DNA of 16,138 nt from UMGS172 sp045546555. GTDB lineage: Bacteria; Bacillota; Clostridia; Oscillospirales; Acutalibacteraceae. The stretch lies in the NCBI GenBank assembly GCA_045546555.1, contig JAZQCY010000106.1:1-16138 (forward strand), given 5' to 3'. The notes under the pieces were generated by a model, which worked only from the letters and a program-made list of their open reading frames with translations, did not search any database and was not told the origin of the DNA. Of the stretch, positions 14,884 through 16,138 are shown in pieces. A program made the position numbers and the translations under genes. Position 1 is the stretch's first letter. Every line of letters begins with the position of its first letter.

Positions 14884-15014
14884 GCAGCCTTTCTGCGAAA
14901 GTCTGCCGTGCTTGCAACACAGTTGCTGCGCACCTTGCACCTAAAAACATCACACCGTGATGTTTTCTTAACGGTGCAACCCTCTTAGGCTTCAAGTCCG
15001 AATGAACTTGAATG
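14884..15014. other. Hairpin-rich segment between the tRNA-Thr 3' repeats
   Basis: No open frame is supported. Nested stems are visible: TTGCACC (14935-14941) with GGTGCAA (14973-14979), enclosing AAAACATCAC (14944-14953) with GTGATGTTTT (14957-14966). There are also GCAAC/GTTGC (14914-14926) and TTCAAGT/ACTTGAA (14991-15012). The inner stem with its T-run on the minus strand could act as a weak terminator after tRNA-Thr. Confidence 0.55.
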
Positions 15015-15020
15015 AAAAGG

Positions 15021-15096
15021 TGGAGCTGGTTGACGGACTTGAACCCCCGACCTGCTGATTACAAATCAGCTGCTCTACCAACTGAGCTAAACCAGC
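15021..15096 (-). tRNA. tRNA-Thr (anticodon TGT)
   Basis: The minus strand starts GCTGGTT and pairs with AACCAGC, discriminator T, then encoded CCA. The anticodon loop is TTTGTAA (TGT). The D-arm TAGCTCAGTTGGTAGAGCA is canonical. In the T-stem, GGGGG faces CCGTC, leaving a G-G mismatch in the third pair. The length is 76 nt. It is first in the tRNA operon, with tRNA-Tyr next. Confidence 0.95.
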
Positions 15097-15118
15097 ACAT
15101 AATTTCGAGCGCCTAAAT

Positions 15119-15147
15119 AATATACCACAGACTTGGCCGCTTGTCAA
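15119..15147 (-). promoter_or_regulatory. Promoter of the tRNA operon
   Basis: A perfect TTGACA (15142-15147) and TATATT (15119-15124) with a 17-bp spacer lie 22 bp before tRNA-Thr on the minus strand. Confidence 0.85.
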
Positions 15148-15182
15148 CAATTATTTTCAAAAAATCACAAAAATCTTTTTTG

Positions 15183-15201
15183 AAGCCACAACAAGCGGCT
15201 T
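15183..15201. terminator. Weak terminator-like hairpin after the VanW gene
   Basis: AAGCCAC pairs with GCGGCTT (one wobble pair) around AACAA, 24 nt after the VanW stop on the minus strand. The T-run is poor on that strand (TCAAAAAAG follows) and short on the other (TTTTGGG), so it is uncertain. Confidence 0.35.
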
Positions 15202-15224
15202 TTGGGTCTGAATAATGCCTTATG

Positions 15225-16049
15225 TCACCTTATCTGCTCGGCGGGGATGAGGCTGTGGTCGTACATTACGAGCGAGTGATTATCCAAAATCAGCTCTTTT
15301 CTTATCACGCTGTCGTCCTTGCGGTCACGCACTATACGGTACACCTGCGATATGCGGTAGAAATCGTCACCCTCTTTTTTAAAGTGGTGGTTTTCCTCCT
15401 GAAGCTCATAGTAAAACGGGAACTCGGTCTCGCTTTTAAGCTCACCCTTTAATTCCCCGTCCTCACACCAGACAAGTATCTGCACGCTTTGGTCGGTATC
15501 GTTTCTGAAGCGGTAATCGAGATTGTTATAGTTTATCGAGGTTCCCGTTCCAAACGGCACCTTGCGGCGCTCATCGGGAAACAGCGCATCGCTGTGGTGG
15601 TGCAGCTCGGTCACGGTAAGAGGGCTGTTAAGCACAAGCCAATGTATCATATTGGCCATCTGACAAAGTCCCCCGCCAACACCCGACGAAACACCGCTTC
15701 TTTTGATAACAAGGCCTTCCTTATACCCTTTTTTGGCCGTGGTCTTGCCGACCGTTTTCCAAAATGAAAAGGTTTCTCCCGGGTGGATAACGATGCCGTT
15801 GATGCGCTCGCAGGTTAACATAATGTTGGTAACCTTGTTCTCCTGCAAGGTTATATCAACGTTGTGCAAACGTCGAACCAACACCGACGAATGGGTCTTG
15901 ACCGTGTTGGGAAGCCTGCTCCCCTCTTTGGTCTTGGCCAAACGCACACGGCTGAAAAGGTTCTTTATATGTCTTTTGGCGATTTCCTTCTTGACCGAAA
16001 GCCAATAGAAAAACGGGTTCATTTCACAAAACAGTCTGCGCTTGCCCAT
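15225..16049 (-). CDS. VanW family protein
   Basis: The 274-residue protein carries the VanW domain over about 60-200: GIVIHPGETFSFWKTVG (85-101), the KGYKEGLVI segment, GVGGGLCQM (123-131) and LHHHSD (149-154), then FGTGTSINYNN. VanW occurs as an accessory gene of vancomycin-resistance clusters and, far more often, alone in Gram-positive genomes; its biochemical role is not established. No van resistance gene is near, so resistance should not be inferred. The N-terminus has no clear signal peptide. AAAGGAG lies 5 nt before ATG. It is a single-gene unit with its own promoter, followed by a weak hairpin. Confidence 0.9.
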   Translation of the reverse strand: MGKRRLFCEMNPFFYWLSVKKEIAKRHIKNLFSRVRLAKTKEGSRLPNTVKTHSSVLVRRLHNVDITLQENKVTNIMLTCERINGIVIHPGETFSFWKTVGKTTAKKGYKEGLVIKRSGVSSGVGGGLCQMANMIHWLVLNSPLTVTELHHHSDALFPDERRKVPFGTGTSINYNNLDYRFRNDTDQSVQILVWCEDGELKGELKSETEFPFYYELQEENHHFKKEGDDFYRISQVYRIVRDRKDDSVIRKELILDNHSLVMYDHSLIPAEQIR

Positions 16050-16092
16050 ACCTACTCCTTTGATTTAATGCTTTTGGTTTACTTTCTATAGC

Positions 16093-16121
16093 ATTATAAC
16101 ATATAATCCGTCATATTGCAA
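16093..16121 (-). promoter_or_regulatory. Promoter of the VanW gene
   Basis: TTGCAA (16116-16121) and a perfect TATAAT (16093-16098) with a 17-bp spacer and an extended TG motif lie 43 bp before the VanW start codon on the minus strand. Confidence 0.75.
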
Positions 16122-16138
16122 TAAAAAATGTCCTCGTA

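Noticed and set aside
14552..14995. Open frame of 147 codons on the minus strand
   Set aside because: It runs through the hairpin array, the terminator and tRNA-Tyr, and has no ribosome site of note; it is a chance frame.
15225..16049. Glycopeptide resistance locus
   Set aside because: Only a VanW family gene is present, with no ligase, dehydrogenase or dipeptidase gene beside it. VanW occurs alone in many genomes.

Overview
The window looks like the chromosome of a Gram-positive bacterium of class Clostridia, probably an Oscillospirales or Ruminococcaceae-like gut organism. This is inferred from strong AGGAGG-type ribosome binding sites, sigma-A promoters with 17-bp spacers, short gene spacing, a VanW family protein, a TetR regulator with a Firmicutes-type C-terminal domain, and arrays of small intergenic hairpins. 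No rRNA or other taxonomic marker is present, so the placement is tentative.

Positions 72-7467 (minus strand) form one tightly packed gene train read from 7467 down to 72. It contains a membrane-embedded McrB-like AAA+ ATPase, a DUF2357-like partner ending in zinc-binding cysteines, a histidine phosphatase, a Tim44-like membrane protein with a ten-glycine run, a nitroreductase, a four-helix membrane protein and a lipoprotein. A clear promoter sits at 7511-7539. Upstream, with its own promoter, is a double zinc-ribbon protein (7553-8416). The ATPase and partner overlap at TGATG, so they are probably made together. The pair resembles McrBC in architecture, but it is membrane-anchored and shows no visible nuclease motif.

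Positions 8495-11484 hold an AT-rich, probably acquired restriction-modification cassette on the minus strand: a ribbon-helix-helix regulator, a one-chain nuclease plus N6-adenine methylase, and a half-size specificity subunit. A perfect inverted repeat with 16-bp arms overlaps its promoter. The cassette is bounded on both sides by a related 46-51 nt motif in inverted orientation, each copy followed by an intrinsic terminator.

Positions 11485-14402 hold a YeiH-family transporter, a calcineurin-like phosphoesterase, a TetR regulator, and a divergently read small membrane protein with GYKKIE repeats. Three copies of CCRACAYTTGT lie between the last two.

Positions 14403-15224 carry no protein gene. 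They hold a nine-hairpin array with 8-nt linkers and a tRNA-Thr/tRNA-Tyr operon. The 3' end of tRNA-Thr is duplicated downstream, on the far side of a hairpin-rich segment of about 130 nt. A VanW family gene with its promoter closes the window.
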